Shown here: positions 62,528 to 64,000 of the stretch, one piece after another
Layout of the letters: each line of letters opens with the position of its first letter
Numbering within the stretch: position 1 is the stretch's first letter
NCBI GenBank assembly: GCA_019459145.1
Contig: JAIBEK010000028.1
Location: forward strand, 232,793-296,792
Origin: Arenimonas sp.
Lineage (GTDB): Bacteria; Pseudomonadota; Alphaproteobacteria; Rhizobiales; Rhizobiaceae
DNA length: 64,000 bases
Reading direction: 5' to 3'
Notes under the pieces: model-generated
What the model saw: the letters and a program-made list of their open reading frames with translations, nothing else
Told to the model about the DNA's origin: nothing
Database searches by the model: none
Translations under genes and position numbers: made by a program

Positions 62528-64000
62528 ATGAAAAACCTGAAAATCTCCCATCAACTTTTTCTGCTGATTGGCGCCCTGATGGTGGCGTTCGGCGTGGCCA
62601 CCTATTTCCAGATCAAGACCGCCTCCGGCTCCATCTATGCCGAACGCTACGACATGCTGCGTTCGCAGGTGGAATCCGGCATCGCCATCATCAAGGGCTA
62701 CGAGGAACGGGTCAAATCCGGCGAACTAAGCCCGGAAGACGCCAAGGCCCAGGCCTTCAGGACGCTGACCTCGATCAAGTATGAACCGAACGGCTACCTG
62801 TTCGGCCTCGACTATGACGTTACCATGATCTTCCACCCTGTGCAGAAGCAGGTGGGTCTGGCGCAGAAGGGGCTGCCCGACAAGATGGGCAATCTGTTCC
62901 GCGAGGAAATGATCGACAAAGGCCAGAAGGGCGGCGGCATCACCGAATATTATTGGGAAAAGCCCACCGATCCGACTGGCGAGGTCTTCCTGAAAGCCGC
63001 CTATAGCCAGGCTTACGAACCGTGGAAAGTCGTGATCGGCACCGGCGTCTATATCGACGACCTTCAGGTGAAGATCAACGCGATGATCTGGAAGGCCGTC
63101 ATGATCGGCGGGCTTGTCGTCACGCTCGGCCTGATCGCCGCCTATGTCATCATCAACGGCATCACCCGACCGCTTACCGCCATCCATAGCGCACTGGGTG
63201 CCGTTGCCAACGAGAACGTCTCGATCACCATTCCGCACACCGACATGGGCAATGAAGTGGGCATGATGGCGAAGGCAACCAGGGCGCTGCAGGAAAAGGT
63301 GCGCGAACGCCACGCCATGGCGCGGCGCGAGGAAGAGCAGTCGCGCCAGCTGGATGCCGAGCGCAACCAGAATGCCGAAATGCAGCAGGCCGAAGCCGCC
63401 CAGCAGGCCCGTGTCGTCTCCACCATCGGTGCGGCACTGGAAGAACTGGCCCGCGGCGACCTGACCGTGCGTTGCGGCGAACTCGGCCCGAAATATGCCG
63501 CCCTGCGCGACAACTTCAACGAAGCCCTTTCCCATCTCGAGGCCGCGATGGCCAAGGTCAATGCCAAGGGCGTCGACATTTCCGGCTCGAAGGAAGAGAT
63601 CCGCCGTGCCTCCAACGAACTGTCGCAACGCACCGAGCGCCAGGCCGCCAATCTGGAAGAAACCTCTGCGGCCCTCGACGAGCTGACTGTTGCGGTCCGC
63701 CAGACGGCGGAAGGCGCGCATGAGGCCGCCAAGCGGGTGACCTCGGTCAGCACCGAGGCCTCGCGTTCGGACGCCGTCGTCGCCCAGGCGATCGGCGCCA
63801 TGAGCGGCATCGAGCAATCCTCGGCCGAGATCACCAAGATCATCGGCGTGATCGACGAAATCGCCTTCCAGACCAATCTGCTCGCACTCAATGCCGGCGT
63901 CGAGGCCGCGCGGGCCGGCGAAAGCGGCAAGGGCTTCGCCGTCGTCGCCCAGGAAGTGCGAGAACTGGCCCAGCGTTCGGCCGCGGCCGCAAAGGAGATC
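62528..64000 (+). CDS. Methyl-accepting chemotaxis protein with single Cache sensor (partial)
   Basis: 491 codons to the window edge, no stop reached. TM1 is near residues 9-28. The periplasmic domain (about 35-185) is an sCache type with [18 protein letters not shown] and [17 protein letters not shown]2 is near 192-215, then HAMP ([16 protein letters not shown]) and the start of the signalling domain, with [20 protein letters not shown] visible before the cut. GAGGAC lies before the ATG. Such Cache receptors often sense small organic acids. The C-terminal tail, which would show whether a CheR-docking pentapeptide exists, is outside the window. Confidence 0.92.
   Translation, partial: MKNLKISHQLFLLIGALMVAFGVATYFQIKTASGSIYAERYDMLRSQVESGIAIIKGYEERVKSGELSPEDAKAQAFRTLTSIKYEPNGYLFGLDYDVTMIFHPVQKQVGLAQKGLPDKMGNLFREEMIDKGQKGGGITEYYWEKPTDPTGEVFLKAAYSQAYEPWKVVIGTGVYIDDLQVKINAMIWKAVMIGGLVVTLGLIAAYVIINGITRPLTAIHSALGAVANENVSITIPHTDMGNEVGMMAKATRALQEKVRERHAMARREEEQSRQLDAERNQNAEMQQAEAAQQARVVSTIGAALEELARGDLTVRCGELGPKYAALRDNFNEALSHLEAAMAKVNAKGVDISGSKEEIRRASNELSQRTERQAANLEETSAALDELTVAVRQTAEGAHEAAKRVTSVSTEASRSDAVVAQAIGAMSGIEQSSAEITKIIGVIDEIAFQTNLLALNAGVEAARAGESGKGFAVVAQEVRELAQRSAAAAKEI

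Overview
The window is high-GC DNA from the chromosome of an alphaproteobacterium, almost certainly a member of the Rhizobiaceae. This rests on gene content and style: bioMNY, a BA14K protein, DUF6101 and HPE1-like proteins, DUF1217 proteins, a TAXI-type TRAP transporter, a mosaic palindromic intergenic element of the rhizobial kind, and the xseB/dxs/tlyA gene set. Genes are dense, usually with good Shine-Dalgarno sequences and ATGA overlaps. I see no rRNA, tRNA, integrase, transposase or CRISPR array.

Layout. 1-1236: end of a biotin transporter operon (bioN tail, bioY) and a small membrane protein. 1557-6616: a pqqABCDE operon, a decayed MqsA-like antitoxin, and a sorbosone-dehydrogenase-family enzyme likely to use PQQ. 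6801-11639: housekeeping genes (cold-shock protein with a long leader, rsgA, thioesterase, deacetylase, xseB). 11794-15340: TAXI-TRAP transporter (binding protein, fused permease, DUF1850). 15405-17099: MntA with a broken HepT toxin, and a frameshifted pirin. 17216-29323: dxs; an XRE antitoxin facing a broken toxin; MFS, YkgJ, sodB, two ElaB/YqjD-like proteins, a CHASE3 chemoreceptor, DUF4424; then tlyA and an RNA uracil methyltransferase. 29360-39784: TauE exporter, a dCache chemoreceptor, enoyl-CoA hydratase, a mosaic repeat, acyl-CoA dehydrogenase, phoX with a Pho box, a ZntB/CorA transporter, BA14K. 40043-43080: a frameshifted exported protein and a Rieske-type glycine betaine monooxygenase operon (gbcAB) that lies directly behind a cobalamin riboswitch. 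43393-50791: DUF6656-like protein, degenerate GGDEF protein, tsaC, an FAD-linked oxidase, a ModE-like regulator and modABC behind a perfect ModE-type palindrome. 50838-55776: two giant tandem DUF1217 repeat proteins. 56043-64000: DUF6101, ubiA, tex, purD, an HPE1-like secreted protein and a third chemoreceptor running off the end.

Most interesting point: the cobalamin riboswitch (minus strand, about 43080 to 42899) sits about 125 nt before gbcA with no other gene between. This suggests that betaine demethylation by an oxygen- and iron-dependent enzyme is switched by vitamin B12. Two explanations can be tested: gbcAB may replace a corrinoid-dependent betaine methyltransferase when B12 is scarce, or it may supply glycine and one-carbon units for corrin synthesis. 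Other notable points are three separate toxin-antitoxin modules that are all inactivated, the giant DUF1217 pair, and a set of well-formed operators (ModE, Pho, CtrA-like, LiuR-like, XRE).
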